Below, in pieces: positions 1 to 10,200 of a stretch of DNA of 64,000 nt (position 1 is the first letter of the stretch; every line of letters starts with the position of its first letter). Source of the stretch: Tahibacter sp042701255 (lineage in GTDB: Bacteria; Pseudomonadota; Gammaproteobacteria; Xanthomonadales; Rhodanobacteraceae); assembly GCF_042701255.1 (NCBI RefSeq), contig NZ_CP170554.1, positions 744,001-808,000 on the forward strand, in the 5' to 3' direction. The notes beneath the pieces are model-generated. The model was not told the origin of the DNA. It ran no database searches and saw only the letters and a list, made by a program, of their open reading frames with translations. Position numbers and translations under genes: made by a program.

Positions 1-1
1 G

Positions 2-103
2 CTGGGACGCATCGCCGACAGGACCCTGTGGCTGGATCTGCGCTGCCTCGAAGAGCACGACGAAGCGGCGTTCTGCGCGGCCTGGGACGGCCTGCGTCCG
101 TGA
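2..103 (+). CDS. selA: L-seryl-tRNA(Sec) selenium transferase, C-terminal end (partial)
   Basis: The window opens inside this gene. The 33 remaining codons read LGRIADRTLWLDLRCLEE and onward, ending at TGA 101-103, which matches the C-terminal end of SelA proteins. SelA is a PLP enzyme that converts Ser-tRNA(Sec) to Sec-tRNA(Sec) with selenophosphate. The stop codon overlaps the GTG start of selB (GTGA), and selB, selC and selD follow, so the context strongly supports the call even though only the tail is visible. Confidence 0.85.
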   Translation: MGRIADRTLWLDLRCLEEHDEAAFCAAWDGLRP

Positions 104-2031
104 TCGTCGGCACGGCCGGTCATATCGATCACGGCAAGACCACGCTCGTGCGCGCGCTGACCGGCGTCGACACCGATCGGCTCAAAGAGGAAAAGCAGCG
201 CGGCATCTCGATCGAGCTCGGCTACGCCTATCTGCCGGACGCGAACGACGCGGCCGGCGAGGCGCTGGGTTTCGTCGACGTGCCGGGGCACGAACGCCTG
301 ATCCACACCATGGTCGCCGGCGCCAGCGGCATCGATTTCGCGCTGCTCGTCGTCGCCGCGGACGACGGCGTGATGCCGCAGACGCGCGAGCACGTCGCGA
401 TTCTCGATCTGCTGGCCGTGACACGCGGCGCGGTCGCACTGACCAAGGTCGATCGCGTCGACGATGAACGTATCGACGCCGTGCGCATCGAGGTCGCCGA
501 GCTGCTCGCAGCGACGGCGCTGAAAACAGCGCCGGTCTTCGCGGTCGCCGCGACGAACCCAGGCGATGACGGCGTCGCCGAACTGCGTGCGCATATCCTC
601 GCCGCTGCCGCCGAAACATGCCGGCGAGCCGACGACGGCCTGTTCCGCCTCGCGGTCGACCGCGTATTCACGCTGCCGGGTCACGGCACGGTCGCGGCCG
701 GCCTCGTGACGGACGGCCAGGTCGGTACCGGCGACGTCGTGCAGATTCTTCCTGCGGGCATCGCCGCGCGCGTGCGCGCGATCCATGCGCACAACCGCGC
801 TGCGGCGATAGGCCGCGCCGGCCAGCGTTGCGCGCTGAACCTCGCGCAGGTCGATACGTCGGCGATCGCGCGCGGCGACTGGATCGCCGATCCGCGCGGA
901 CTCGCGACGACGACACGCATCGACGTCGAGCTGCGCCTGTTCGCCATGGCGGCACCATTGACGCAATGGGCCTTGCTGCACGTGCATTTCGGCACGACGC
1001 ACCGGCTCGCGCGCGTCGTGCTGCTCGATGCCGAACGACTGGCACCCGGCAGCCGCTGCCGCGTGCAACTCGTGTTCGACACGCCGGTCTGTGCGCGGCC
1101 CGGCGATCGCTACATCGTGCGCGACGCGCAAGCCGTGCATACCGTCGGCGGCGGCATGCTGCTCGATCCGTTCGCGCCGGCACGCCGGCGTCGCAGTGCC
1201 GAGCGCCTGCAACGATTGGCTGCGATTGCGGATCTGCTCGCCGGTCACGGTCTCGATGCGCTGCTCGACGGCGCCGTACAAGGTTTGGCCGAATCGGAAC
1301 TCGTGAAGCTGACCGGCCAGTTGCCGGATCGACTGCCGCTGCCGGCGGCGACGCATCGCATTGCGACCGGCTCGGAGCGACTGGTCATCGCCGACCGGCA
1401 TTGGCAGGCATTGCGCGGACGCGTGCTCGGCGCGTTGCGCGATTTCCATGCGCAGGCACCGGATGAAACCGGTCCCGACGTCGGTCGCCTGCGCCGCATC
1501 GCCGTGCCGGCGCTTGCGCTGCCGGTCTGGCTGGCGCTCGTCGACGAGCTCGTGCGCGAGCAGCGCATCGTTCGCAAGGGGCCGTGGCTGCATCTGCCGG
1601 AGCACATCGTCACCTTGTCGGCAGACGAACGCCGGCTCGCCGATGCGGTACTGCCGCTGCTCGCCGCGGGACGTTTCGATCCGCCGTGGACGCGCGATCT
1701 CGCGCGTCAGGTCAAGGTCAGCGAAGAGCTCATGCGCCGTCTGCTGCGCAAGCTCGCGGCGGAAGGCGAGGTGCTGCAGATCGTGCCGGACCTGTTCTAT
1801 GCGCGCGCCGCGGTCGGCGAGCTCGCCGAGCTCGCGGCGCGGCTGGCCGCAGACAACGGAACGCTCGATGTCGCCGCCTATCGCGACGGTGTCGGCACCG
1901 GGCGCAAGCGCGCGGTGCAGATCTTGGAGTTCTTCGATCGCGTTGGCTACACTCGCCGGCAGCGCGATGCGCGCATCCTGCGCAGCGACAGCGGTTGGAA
2001 AAGTACACTCGCTGCGCCGGCGAACCGTTGA
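100..2031 (+). CDS. selB: Selenocysteine-specific elongation factor SelB
   Basis: This 643-residue GTPase delivers Sec-tRNA(Sec) to the ribosome at recoded UGA codons. The GTG start at 100 gives the family-typical beginning VIVGTAGHIDHGKTT, which is the G1 P-loop. An upstream start at 28 would lie inside selA and is less likely. DVPGHE (G3) and TKVD (G4) follow, then EF-Tu-like beta-barrel domains. The C-terminal third has the winged-helix repeats that bind the SECIS hairpin in mRNA. Length is normal for the family. Translation is probably coupled to selA through the GTGA overlap, and the stop codon directly abuts the tRNA-Sec gene. Confidence 0.95.
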   Translation: MIVGTAGHIDHGKTTLVRALTGVDTDRLKEEKQRGISIELGYAYLPDANDAAGEALGFVDVPGHERLIHTMVAGASGIDFALLVVAADDGVMPQTREHVAILDLLAVTRGAVALTKVDRVDDERIDAVRIEVAELLAATALKTAPVFAVAATNPGDDGVAELRAHILAAAAETCRRADDGLFRLAVDRVFTLPGHGTVAAGLVTDGQVGTGDVVQILPAGIAARVRAIHAHNRAAAIGRAGQRCALNLAQVDTSAIARGDWIADPRGLATTTRIDVELRLFAMAAPLTQWALLHVHFGTTHRLARVVLLDAERLAPGSRCRVQLVFDTPVCARPGDRYIVRDAQAVHTVGGGMLLDPFAPARRRRSAERLQRLAAIADLLAGHGLDALLDGAVQGLAESELVKLTGQLPDRLPLPAATHRIATGSERLVIADRHWQALRGRVLGALRDFHAQAPDETGPDVGRLRRIAVPALALPVWLALVDELVREQRIVRKGPWLHLPEHIVTLSADERRLADAVLPLLAAGRFDPPWTRDLARQVKVSEELMRRLLRKLAAEGEVLQIVPDLFYARAAVGELAELAARLAADNGTLDVAAYRDGVGTGRKRAVQILEFFDRVGYTRRQRDARILRSDSGWKSTLAAPANR

Positions 2032-2127
2032 GGAAGGCACGCGCACCCGGCGGTGCGGCCGGGCTTCAACCCCGGCAGGGGGCGTCAATCGCTTCCTGGT
2101 AGGTTCGACTCCTGCTGCCTTCCGCCA
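2032..2127 (+). tRNA. selC: tRNA-Sec (anticodon UCA)
   Basis: This is a 96-nt selenocysteine tRNA with encoded CCA. It shows the hallmarks of bacterial tRNA-Sec: an 8-bp acceptor stem (GGAAGGCA with TGCCTTCC), a 6-bp D stem closed by a 4-nt loop (CGCACC/GGTGCG), anticodon TCA at 2066-2068 in a 7-nt loop on a 6-bp stem, a long variable arm, and a T arm GTAGG-TTCGACT-CCTGC. Discriminator G at 2124 is followed by CCA. It starts at the base after the selB stop codon and ends about 20-30 nt before selD, so it is probably processed from a selABCD transcript. Confidence 0.97.
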
Positions 2128-2147
2128 TCCACGTATCCACCGGACGG

Positions 2148-3212
2148 GTGACGACGATGGAGACCACTGAATCTGGGCTTGCGCGCCTGACCTCGCTGTC
2201 GCACGGCGGCGGCTGCGGCTGCAAGATCGCGCCGGGTGTGCTCGCGGAACTGCTCAAGGGCACGTCGCCGGGAACGCCGTTCGCGTCGCTGCTGGTCGGC
2301 ACCGAAACTTCCGACGACGCGGCCGTCTACCGGCTCAACGACGAACAGGCCGTCGTGGCGACCACCGATTTCTTCATGCCCATCGTCGACGATCCGTTCG
2401 ACTTCGGGCGCATCGCCGCGACGAATGCGCTGTCGGACGTCTACGCGATGGGCGGCACGCCGATCCTCGCGCTGGCCATCGTCGGCATGCCGCTGAACAA
2501 GCTCGCGCCGGAGCAGATCCGCGACATCCTGCGCGGCGGCGAAGCCGTCTGTGCGGCGGCCGGCATTCCGATCGCCGGCGGCCACAGCATCGATTCGGTC
2601 GAGCCGATCTACGGTCTGGCCGCGCTCGGCCTCGTGCATCCGCAGCGGGTGCGGCGCAATTCGCAGGCGCGCGCCGGCGATGCGCTCGTACTCGGCAAGC
2701 CGCTCGGCGTCGGCATACAGTCGGCGGCGCTCAAGAAAGGCCGGCTCGATGCGGACGGCTATCGCGCGATGATCGCGACGACGACGCAGCTCAATCGCGT
2801 CGGGCCGGAGCTCGCGAAACTCGACGGCGTGCATGCGATGACCGACGTGACCGGCTTCGGCATCCTCGGGCATCTGCTGGAGATGTGCCGCGGTTCCGGA
2901 CTCGGCGCGCAGCTGCGCATGAACGACCTGCCGTTGCTGGCCGGCGTACGTGCGTTCGCTGAAGCCGGCGTGTTCACGGGTGCTTCGGCGCGCAACTGGG
3001 CCTCGTACGGCACCGAAGTGAAGCTTGCGGATCACCTGACCGAAACCGACCGTGTGCTGCTCTGCGATCCGCAGACTTCCGGCGGCCTGCTCGTGGCCTG
3101 CGCCGAGGAATCGCTGGCCGACGTGCTGGCCACGTTCGCGGACGGCGGCTTCGCGCAGGCGGCCCGTATCGGCACGATGCAGGCCGGCGACGTCGCGGTC
3201 CGCGTCGGCTAG
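2148..3212 (+). CDS. selD: Selenide, water dikinase (selenophosphate synthetase)
   Basis: SelD makes selenophosphate from selenide and ATP for Sec-tRNA synthesis. The N-terminus carries the catalytic loop HGGGCGCK, where the active residue is Cys rather than Sec, so this SelD is not itself a selenoprotein. The later glycine-rich segments (TDFFMPIVDDPFDFGRIAATNALSDVYAMGG in outline, and DVTGFGILGH) are the AIRS-type ATP-binding core. Either GTG 2148 or ATG 2157 could start it; 2157 has a somewhat better purine-rich upstream stretch. It is the last gene of the sel cassette and converges on the permease gene 44 nt away. Confidence 0.95.
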   Translation: MTTMETTESGLARLTSLSHGGGCGCKIAPGVLAELLKGTSPGTPFASLLVGTETSDDAAVYRLNDEQAVVATTDFFMPIVDDPFDFGRIAATNALSDVYAMGGTPILALAIVGMPLNKLAPEQIRDILRGGEAVCAAAGIPIAGGHSIDSVEPIYGLAALGLVHPQRVRRNSQARAGDALVLGKPLGVGIQSAALKKGRLDADGYRAMIATTTQLNRVGPELAKLDGVHAMTDVTGFGILGHLLEMCRGSGLGAQLRMNDLPLLAGVRAFAEAGVFTGASARNWASYGTEVKLADHLTETDRVLLCDPQTSGGLLVACAEESLADVLATFADGGFAQAARIGTMQAGDVAVRVG

Positions 3213-3255
3213 GCGTTTCCGATCCTCCTGCGGCCGCGTGCGATTCGCGCGCGGC

Positions 3256-4659
3256 TCAGACCAGACCGGTCAGATAGAACGCGGCGATCACGACGAAGAC
3301 CGCCAGGGTCTTGATCACGGTGATCGCGAAGATGTCCTTGTAGGCCTGGCGGTGGCTGAGCCCCGTGACGGCGAGCAGGGTGATCACGGCGCCGTTGTGC
3401 GGCAGGGTGTCCATGCCGCCGGAAGCCATCGCCGCGACGCGATGCAGCACTTCCATCGGTATGCCGGCCGCATTCGCGTTGGCGACGAAGGTCTCGGCCA
3501 TGGCCGCGAGCGCGATGCTCATGCCGCCGGAAGCCGAGCCGGTGATGCCGGCCAGCGCGGTGATCGTGACCGCTTCGTTGACCAGCGGATTCGGGATCGC
3601 CGCGAGCGCGCCGGCCACGACGAGGAATCCCGGCAATGCCGCGATCACAGCGCCGAAGCCGTATTCCGAGGCCGTGTTCATGGCCGCGAGCAGTGCGCCG
3701 CCGATGGCCGTGCGCGTGCTTTCGGCGAAGCTGGCGGTGACCGGCTTCCAGGCGAACGCGAGCACCGTTGCGATGCCGACCAGCAGCGCCCCTTCCACGG
3801 CCCAGATCGCGGCGACTTTCGAAACTTCCTGCACCACCGGCGCGGCCTTGCCCATCGCGGCCGGCACGAATTCGTGGCTGCTGCCGTAGAACTTCGGGAT
3901 CAGGCCGGTGAACAGCTTGTTCGTCACGCCGACCAGCACCAGCGGCAGGATCGCGACCAGCGGATTGGCCAGGGTCGCGCCGGCGAACGTGGCCGGTTCG
4001 TTCTGCAGCGCGGCCGCGTCGCCGTAGCCTTCTCCGGCGGCGCGCGCACCGCGGCGGCGCCAGTCCAGATAGAGCAGGCCGACGATCAGGATGAATACTG
4101 CGCCGATGCAGCCGAGCACCGGTGCGGCCCAGGAGTTCGTGCCGAAGAAGGTCGACGGGATGATGTTCTGGATCTGCGGCGTGCCCGGCAGCGCGTCCAT
4201 CGTGAACGTGAACGCGCCGAGCGCGATCGTGCCCGGGATCAGGCGCTTGGGGATGTCGCTCTGGCGGAACAGCTCGGCCGCGAACGGATAGACCGCGAAC
4301 ACGACGACGAACAGCGACACGCCGCCGTAAGTCAGCAGCGCGCAGACCACGACGATGGAGAACATGGCCCGATCGGCGCCGAACAGCCGTATCGTCGCGG
4401 CGACGATGGCCTTGGAGAAGCCCGAAATCTCGATCAGCTTGCCGAACACCGCGCCGAGCAGGAACACCGGAAAGTACAGCTTGAGGAAGCCGACCATCTT
4501 GTCCATGAACAGGCCGGTGAACATGGGCGCGACCAGCGACGGGTCGGTCAGCAGCACCGCGCCGAGCGCGGCCACCGGTGCGAACAGGATGACGCTGTGG
4601 CCCCGATAGGCGATCCACATCAAGAAACACAGCGCCGCCAATACGATCAGAAAAGACAT
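3256..4659 (-). CDS. GntP-family permease, possibly D-3-hydroxybutyrate permease
   Basis: This is a 467-residue inner-membrane transporter with about a dozen hydrophobic segments. The N-terminus MSFLIVLAALCFLMWIAYRG and the internal motifs GGVSLFVVVFAVYP and DALPGTPQIQNIIPSTFFGT are typical of GntP-family carboxylate transporters. ATG 4659 was chosen because it begins the first membrane helix and has AGGGA just before it; the open frame extends further upstream without family similarity. Genes for 3-hydroxybutyrate dehydrogenase and an oligomer hydrolase lie further along the window, so a hydroxybutyrate substrate is plausible but is inferred from context only. It is divergent from the TonB receptor. 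Confidence 0.8.
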   Translation of the reverse strand: MSFLIVLAALCFLMWIAYRGHSVILFAPVAALGAVLLTDPSLVAPMFTGLFMDKMVGFLKLYFPVFLLGAVFGKLIEISGFSKAIVAATIRLFGADRAMFSIVVVCALLTYGGVSLFVVVFAVYPFAAELFRQSDIPKRLIPGTIALGAFTFTMDALPGTPQIQNIIPSTFFGTNSWAAPVLGCIGAVFILIVGLLYLDWRRRGARAAGEGYGDAAALQNEPATFAGATLANPLVAILPLVLVGVTNKLFTGLIPKFYGSSHEFVPAAMGKAAPVVQEVSKVAAIWAVEGALLVGIATVLAFAWKPVTASFAESTRTAIGGALLAAMNTASEYGFGAVIAALPGFLVVAGALAAIPNPLVNEAVTITALAGITGSASGGMSIALAAMAETFVANANAAGIPMEVLHRVAAMASGGMDTLPHNGAVITLLAVTGLSHRQAYKDIFAITVIKTLAVFVVIAAFYLTGLV

Positions 4660-4807
4660 TCCCTGGCTCCGGAGCCCGACGCGGCGAGTGTCCGGATGCG
4701 CCCCGGGACGGCCCATTGTCCGAAGGTACGATGCCGCGCCAAGCAGGCGCGGCCTAGCCTTGCGGCACAAACGGCGGCAGGGGTCCGCTGACAAGACGCA
4801 CCCGGTA

Positions 4808-4814
4808 GGAGGGG
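4808..4814 (+). promoter_or_regulatory. Strong ribosome binding site of the TonB receptor gene
   Basis: AGGAGGGG lies 6-12 nt before the ATG at 4820 and decides the start. The open frame reaches back to 4688, but only the 4820 start is followed directly by a signal peptide. Confidence 0.7.
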
Positions 4815-4819
4815 AAGCG

Positions 4820-7063
4820 ATGATGCGGATGAAGCGAAATGGTCTGGCGCTGGCGATAGGCTGCGTGCTGCTGGCGCCGATGGCCTGGGCCAACGACGAT
4901 GCGGCGATGGAAACCGCGACGGCGGCCGAAGCGGCCGCGGCGCCGGCCGACGGCGAAGCCGCCAATGGCGGCACGACCAAACTCGACAGCGTCGTGGTCA
5001 CCGCGCGCAAGCGCGAGGAAACCCTGCAGGACGTGCCGATCGCGGTCACCGCGTTCACCGCCGACGCGATGGAAAAGCTCAACGTGGAGGACATCGGCGA
5101 TCTCGACGCGCAGGTGCCCAACCTGACGATCTACGCGGCGCGCGGCTCCAGCAGCACGGTCACCGCCTACATCCGCGGCATCGGCCAGTCCGATCCGCTC
5201 TGGGGTGTGGACCCCGGCGTCGGCATCTATCTCGACGACGTCTACATCGCGCGTCCGCAGGGCGCATTGCTCGACGTGTTCGACGTCGATCGCGTCGAAG
5301 TGCTGCGCGGCCCGCAGGGCACGCTGTACGGCAAGAACACCATTGGCGGCGCGATCAAGTACATCTCCAAGAGCCTGCCCAAGGAAGCCGAAGGCTATGC
5401 GCAGCTGACCGTCGGCAACTACGGCCAGCTCGACGCGAAGGGCGCCATCGGCGGTCCGCTCGGTGGCAGCGACAGTCCGATCCGCGCGCGCCTGGCCGTG
5501 GCCAGTCTGAACCGCGACGGCTTCGGCGAGAACCTGACCAACGGCGCGCCGGTCTCCGACAAGGAGATCAATGCGTTCCGCGCCAGCATCGGCGCCGATC
5601 TCAGCGAGCGCTTCGACATCAACCTGGCCTACGACTGGATGGACGACCAGTCCGGCGTGCGCGGCGCGAAGATGCTTGCACCGAACCGCTTCGCGCCGAC
5701 CTTCAGCCCGCTGGACGACCGCTACGACATCCGCAGCGGCATGCCCAACGTCAACGACACCGAAATGAAGGGCGTCTCGGCCACGGCCAACTGGCGCGCG
5801 ACCGATTCCTGGGCGTTCAAGTACATCTTCGCGCGGCGCGATTCGGACACCGAGACGAACATCGACTTCGACACGCTGCCGAACAAGATCGCCGACGTGA
5901 AGGCGTTCTATCGCGACAACCAGACCACCAACGAGCTGCAGGTCAACTACGACGGCGGCGGCATGGCGCGCGGCGTCATGGGCATCTACAGCTTCGACGG
6001 CGAAGCCGGCGGCCAGGTGCTGAACAACTTCTTCAACGCCTCGTTCGGCGACACCCAGGGCACGGTCTACACCGAGAGCCTGGCCGTCTACGGCGACTGG
6101 ACCTTCGACTTTACCGACCGCCTGTCGCTCGACGTCGGCGCGCGCTGGACCGACGAAGACAAGCACGCCGTCGTGCTCAACCGCGGCTATACCGATGCGA
6201 CGTTCACGGTGCCGACGGCGACGGTCGCGAACTTCAACCGCACGGTCAACTTCAAGAACACCTCGCCCAAGGTCGCGCTGGACTACAAGCTCAGCGATGC
6301 GGTCATGCTCTACGGCGTGGCGTCGCGCGGCTTCAAGTCGGGCGGCTTCAACATCCGCGCCAACTCCGTCGCCGTACCGCGTTCGGCCGAGCCGTTCAAG
6401 GACGAGCAGGTCGACAGCTACGAAGTCGGCACCAAGATGGCGCTGGCCGACCAGAGCCTGTTCCTGAACTTCGCCTACTTCTATAACAAGTACAAAGATA
6501 TTCAGCTGTCGGTGTTCACCGCGTTCGACAGCAACGGCGACGGCGTCGACGATGCGTTCTTCGGCGACTTCACCAACGCCGGCAAGGGCCACGTCAAGGG
6601 TCTGGAAATGGAATACCAGTGGCTGCCGAGCGAGCACTGGGCGATCAACGGCAACCTGGCCTGGCTCAACGCGAAGTACGACGAGTTCTTCACCCAGGGC
6701 GTCAACGTCGCTTCCAGCCAGAAGTTCACCAACGCGCCGAAATTCTCCGGCGCCGTGAACCTGGAATACCGCACGGGCCTCGCCAACGGCGGCAACCTGT
6801 CGGCACGCGTCGGCTACAGCTACCAGAGCGAAGTCTGGCCGACCACCGACCTGAGCCCGGTCATCCGTCAGGACGGCTACGGCCTCGTCAACGCCGGCGT
6901 GATCTGGAAGGTCAATCCGGACTGGACCCTGTCGCTGCAGGGCACCAACCTGACCGACAAGGCCTACCGCACGACCGGCTACAACATCCCGGTGCTCGGC
7001 GTGCTGACCGGCTTCTACGGTCCGCCGCGCCAGTACACGCTGAGTGCGCGTTACGACTTCTGA
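4820..7063 (+). CDS. TonB-dependent outer-membrane receptor
   Basis: This 747-residue receptor has a signal peptide (MMRMKRNGLALAIGCVLLAP, cleavage near AWA-ND). A low-complexity Ala/Glu linker follows, then a TonB-box-like DSVVVTARKREE and a plug domain with RGIGQ and VEVLRGPQGTLYGKNTIGG. The large beta-barrel ends in ARYDF, with the terminal Phe needed for outer-membrane assembly. It resembles the FecA/IroN-like clade of xanthomonads and sphingomonads that take up siderophores or organic nutrients. The ligand cannot be read from the sequence. Position beside a GntP permease and hydroxybutyrate genes makes an oligomer or organic-acid ligand possible. Tandem terminators follow it. Confidence 0.92.
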   Translation: MMRMKRNGLALAIGCVLLAPMAWANDDAAMETATAAEAAAAPADGEAANGGTTKLDSVVVTARKREETLQDVPIAVTAFTADAMEKLNVEDIGDLDAQVPNLTIYAARGSSSTVTAYIRGIGQSDPLWGVDPGVGIYLDDVYIARPQGALLDVFDVDRVEVLRGPQGTLYGKNTIGGAIKYISKSLPKEAEGYAQLTVGNYGQLDAKGAIGGPLGGSDSPIRARLAVASLNRDGFGENLTNGAPVSDKEINAFRASIGADLSERFDINLAYDWMDDQSGVRGAKMLAPNRFAPTFSPLDDRYDIRSGMPNVNDTEMKGVSATANWRATDSWAFKYIFARRDSDTETNIDFDTLPNKIADVKAFYRDNQTTNELQVNYDGGGMARGVMGIYSFDGEAGGQVLNNFFNASFGDTQGTVYTESLAVYGDWTFDFTDRLSLDVGARWTDEDKHAVVLNRGYTDATFTVPTATVANFNRTVNFKNTSPKVALDYKLSDAVMLYGVASRGFKSGGFNIRANSVAVPRSAEPFKDEQVDSYEVGTKMALADQSLFLNFAYFYNKYKDIQLSVFTAFDSNGDGVDDAFFGDFTNAGKGHVKGLEMEYQWLPSEHWAINGNLAWLNAKYDEFFTQGVNVASSQKFTNAPKFSGAVNLEYRTGLANGGNLSARVGYSYQSEVWPTTDLSPVIRQDGYGLVNAGVIWKVNPDWTLSLQGTNLTDKAYRTTGYNIPVLGVLTGFYGPPRQYTLSARYDF

Positions 7064-7084
7064 TCGCAGCAGTAACCGTTGAAC

Positions 7085-7104
7085 GGCCGCCGTACGCGGC
7101 GGCC
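7085..7104 (+). terminator. GC-rich hairpin with UACG tetraloop
   Basis: An 8-bp perfect stem (GGCCGCCG/CGGCGGCC) closes a TACG loop 21 nt after the TonB-receptor stop. There is no immediate T-run, so alone it is a weak terminator, but two more hairpins with T-runs follow. Confidence 0.45.
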
Positions 7105-7110
7105 GGCCAG

Positions 7111-7155
7111 GCGCGCGGGCTCTCTCTCTCCTCCGAGTCCGCGCGCTGATTTTTT
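7111..7155 (+). terminator. Rho-independent terminator after the TonB receptor
   Basis: A 12-bp stem with one G-U pair (7111-7122 with 7135-7146) is followed within three bases by six T residues (7150-7155). It sits 48 nt after the receptor stop and ends that transcript before the kinase gene. Confidence 0.8.
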
Positions 7156-7167
7156 CGATCGGGCCGG

Positions 7168-7187
7168 GCAGGGACGCCTGCTTTTTT
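7168..7187 (+). terminator. Second terminator in tandem
   Basis: A 5-bp stem (GCAGG/CCTGC) with GACG loop is followed at once by TTTTTT (7182-7187). It reinforces the preceding terminator. Confidence 0.6.
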
Positions 7188-7278
7188 CCGCCGTCGCGAT
7201 CGGCAGCGGGCCTTCCGGCAAGGTCCGGCCGCCGTGGCGGCGCGCTACCATGCCGCCTCGTCCCGGAGAGGCCAAGCC

Positions 7279-10200
7279 ATGTTGAGTGTGGGCCCGGTCG
7301 TGCTGGCCGCGCTGGTCTGGCTCGGCGCGCTGTTCGGTGTCGCGCTGTATGCGGAACGCCGGCCCGCGGGTCTCGCGCGGCACTGGGCCTATGTCTACGC
7401 GCTGTCGCTCGCGGTCTACTGCACGTCGTGGACCTTCTACGGCACGGTCACGCAGGCCGCACGCTACGGCTGGCCGCTGCCGCCGACCTTCATCGGCACC
7501 ATCCTGCTGTACGTGTTCGCGGCGCTGGCGCTGGTCAAGCTCGTGCGTCTGGCGCGTGCGTCGAATGCGAGTTCGCTGGCCGATCTGATCGCGACGCGCC
7601 TGGGCAAGAGCACCGGCGTCGCCGCGAGCGTGACCGCGGTCGCCGCGCTCGGCCTGGTGCCGTACATCGCGCTGCAGCTCAAGGCCGTCGCGATGAGCTA
7701 CGCGACCCTGACGCATTCCGCCGCCGAAGCGCCGCAGTCGCTGTGGCAGGACGGCGCGCTCTACGTCGCGCTGGCGATGACCCTGTTCGCGATGCTGTTC
7801 GGCACGCGCCGCGTCGGCGCGGCCGAGCACAATCGCGGCCTGGTGCTGGCCATCGCGTTCGAATCCCTGTTCAAGCTCGCCGCGATGCTCGCGCTCGGCG
7901 TGTTCGTGCTGTTCGGCCTGGATCTGCCGGCGCAGACGGCGGCGACGCCGCGGCCGATGGCCGGCGGCTTCCTGCCGCTGGTGCTGCTCGGCGTGCTGGC
8001 CATGTTCACCTTGCCGCATCAGTTCCACGTCGGCGTCGTCGAATGCCGCGACGAGGCGCACGTGCGCACGGCGCGCTGGCTGTTTCCGCTGTATCTGCTG
8101 CTGATCGCGCTGCCGCTGCTGCCGCTGGCCAACGCCGGCGACGCGCTGCTGGCCAATACCGGTCTGTCGCCCGATCTGTACGTGCTGGCCTTGCCGCTGT
8201 CGCAGGGTCACGAAGGTCTCGCGCTGTTCGCGTTCCTCGGCGGCTTGAGCGCGGCGACCGGCATGGTCGTCGTGAGCACTCTGACCTTGAGCCTGATGAT
8301 CGGCAATCACTGGCTCGCGCCGGGCCTGCTGCGCAGCGTCTGGCGGCGTTCCGGCGACGGCGATCTGCGCGGCACCGTGCTGCTGCTGCGCCGCGTCGGC
8401 ATCGCCGCGATCATGCTGCTGGCCTGGGCCTACAACCGGCTGATCGCCGGCAACGAGGCGCTGGCCGACGTTGGCGCGGTGTCGTTCTCGGCGCTGGGCA
8501 CCCTGACGCCGGCGCTGGCCTTCGCGGTCTGGCGGCCGCAGACGCCGCCGCGCGCGGTCATCGCCGGCATCGCCGCGGGCTTCGCGATCTGGTGCTGGGC
8601 CTTGCTCGTACCGCTCGCGGCGCAGGTGCGCGGCGTCGCGCCGGGCTGGCTGGAGCAGGGCCTCTACGGCCAGCCCTGGCTCGCGCCCGACGCGCTGTTC
8701 GGCCTGACCGGCTGGAGCCGGCTCGGCCGCGCGGTTGCAGCCAGTCTGTTCGTCGGCACCTTGGTGACGGTCGTGATCGCGATCTGGCGGCCGGATCCGC
8801 TGCGCGAGAAGCTCGGCTTCGACCAGCGCGCATTGCGCAACGCCGGCCGTCGCTTCCTGCCGGAACAGCGTCTGGACGAGCTGCTGCTGCACGCGCCGGC
8901 ACGCGGCGCGGTGCCGGCCGCGATCGAAGCGCGCGTGGAGCGCGAGCTCGCCGCCGTGCTCGGCAGCACCTCGGCGCGGCTGCTGCTCGACGCGGCGCAG
9001 CGCGAGGCCGGCGCCGGGCTCGACACGGTCGCGGCCATCGTCGGCGAGGTCTCGCAGGAGCTGCGCTTCAACCAGCGTCTGCTCGAAGCGGCGCTCGAGA
9101 ACATGAGCCAGGGCATCAGCGTCGTCGACGCGCAGTTGCGCCTGGTCGCGTGGAACAGGCGCTATGTGGAAATGTTCGGTTTTCCGGAAAACATGCTGCG
9201 CGTCGGCGTGCCGGTGGCCGAGCTCGCCGGCTGGGCGCTGCAGCGCCTGCCGCACCGCGGCAGTGCGGAGGCCGCGCTGGAGCGGCGCCTGGCCTTCATG
9301 CGCGCGGGCACGCCGCACCTGTCCGAGCGCGTGTTTCCCGACGGCAGCATCGTCGAGATCCGCGGCAACCCCATGCCCGGCGGCGGCTTCGTCGCGACCT
9401 TCACCGAAGTCACGGCGTTCCGCCATGCCGAAGCCGCACTGATCCAGGCCAACGAAAATCTCGAGCAGCGCGTCGCCGACCGCACGACCCTGCTCGAACA
9501 CGCCAAGCGCGAAGCCGAGCGTGCGAACGATGCGAAGAGCCGCTTCCTCGCCGCGATCGGCCACGACCTGCTGCAGCCATTGCACGCCGCGCACCTGTTC
9601 ACCGATGCGCTGGCGCAGCAGATCGCCGTGCCGACGCAGCGCGAACTCGTCGCGCAGACCCGCGGTGCGCTGGATTCGACGACGGACCTGCTGACCGGCC
9701 TGCTCGACATGTCGCGCCTCGAAGCCGGCGGACTGACGGCGCAGCCGCGCGAATTCCCGCTGGCCGAAGTGCTCGATCCGCTGGCCTCGGAATTCCGCGC
9801 GCTCGCAGCCGAGCGCGGTCTCGCGCTGCGTCATCGCGCCAGCAGCGTCTGGGTGCGCAGCGATCCGCAGCTGCTGCGCCGCGTGCTGCAGAATTTCCTC
9901 GCCAACGCCGTGCGCTACACCGCTTCCGGCCGCGTGCTGCTCGGTCTGCGCCGCACCGGCACGCAGCTGCGCGTCGAAGTCCACGACACCGGCCCGGGCA
10001 TCGCGCCGGAACAGCAACGCGCGATCTTCGAGGAATTCCGCCGCGGCGACGACGCGGCCGGCCCGGGCCTCGGCCTCGGACTCGCGATCGCCGAACGCAT
10101 TGCGCAGCTGCTGGAAGCGCCGTTGACCCTGCGCAGCCGGCTCGGCCGCGGCACGGTATTCGCGATCACCTTGCCGCTGGCCGCGGCGCGGCGCCGCGAG

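Noticed and set aside
28..99. Upstream start for selB at 28
   Set aside because: Those codons overlap the selA reading frame and are unlike any SelB N-terminus; GTG 100 gives the canonical beginning.
3052..4791. 579-codon plus-strand frame across the permease
   Set aside because: It is antisense to the GntP permease, with Arg/Asp/Gln shadow composition.
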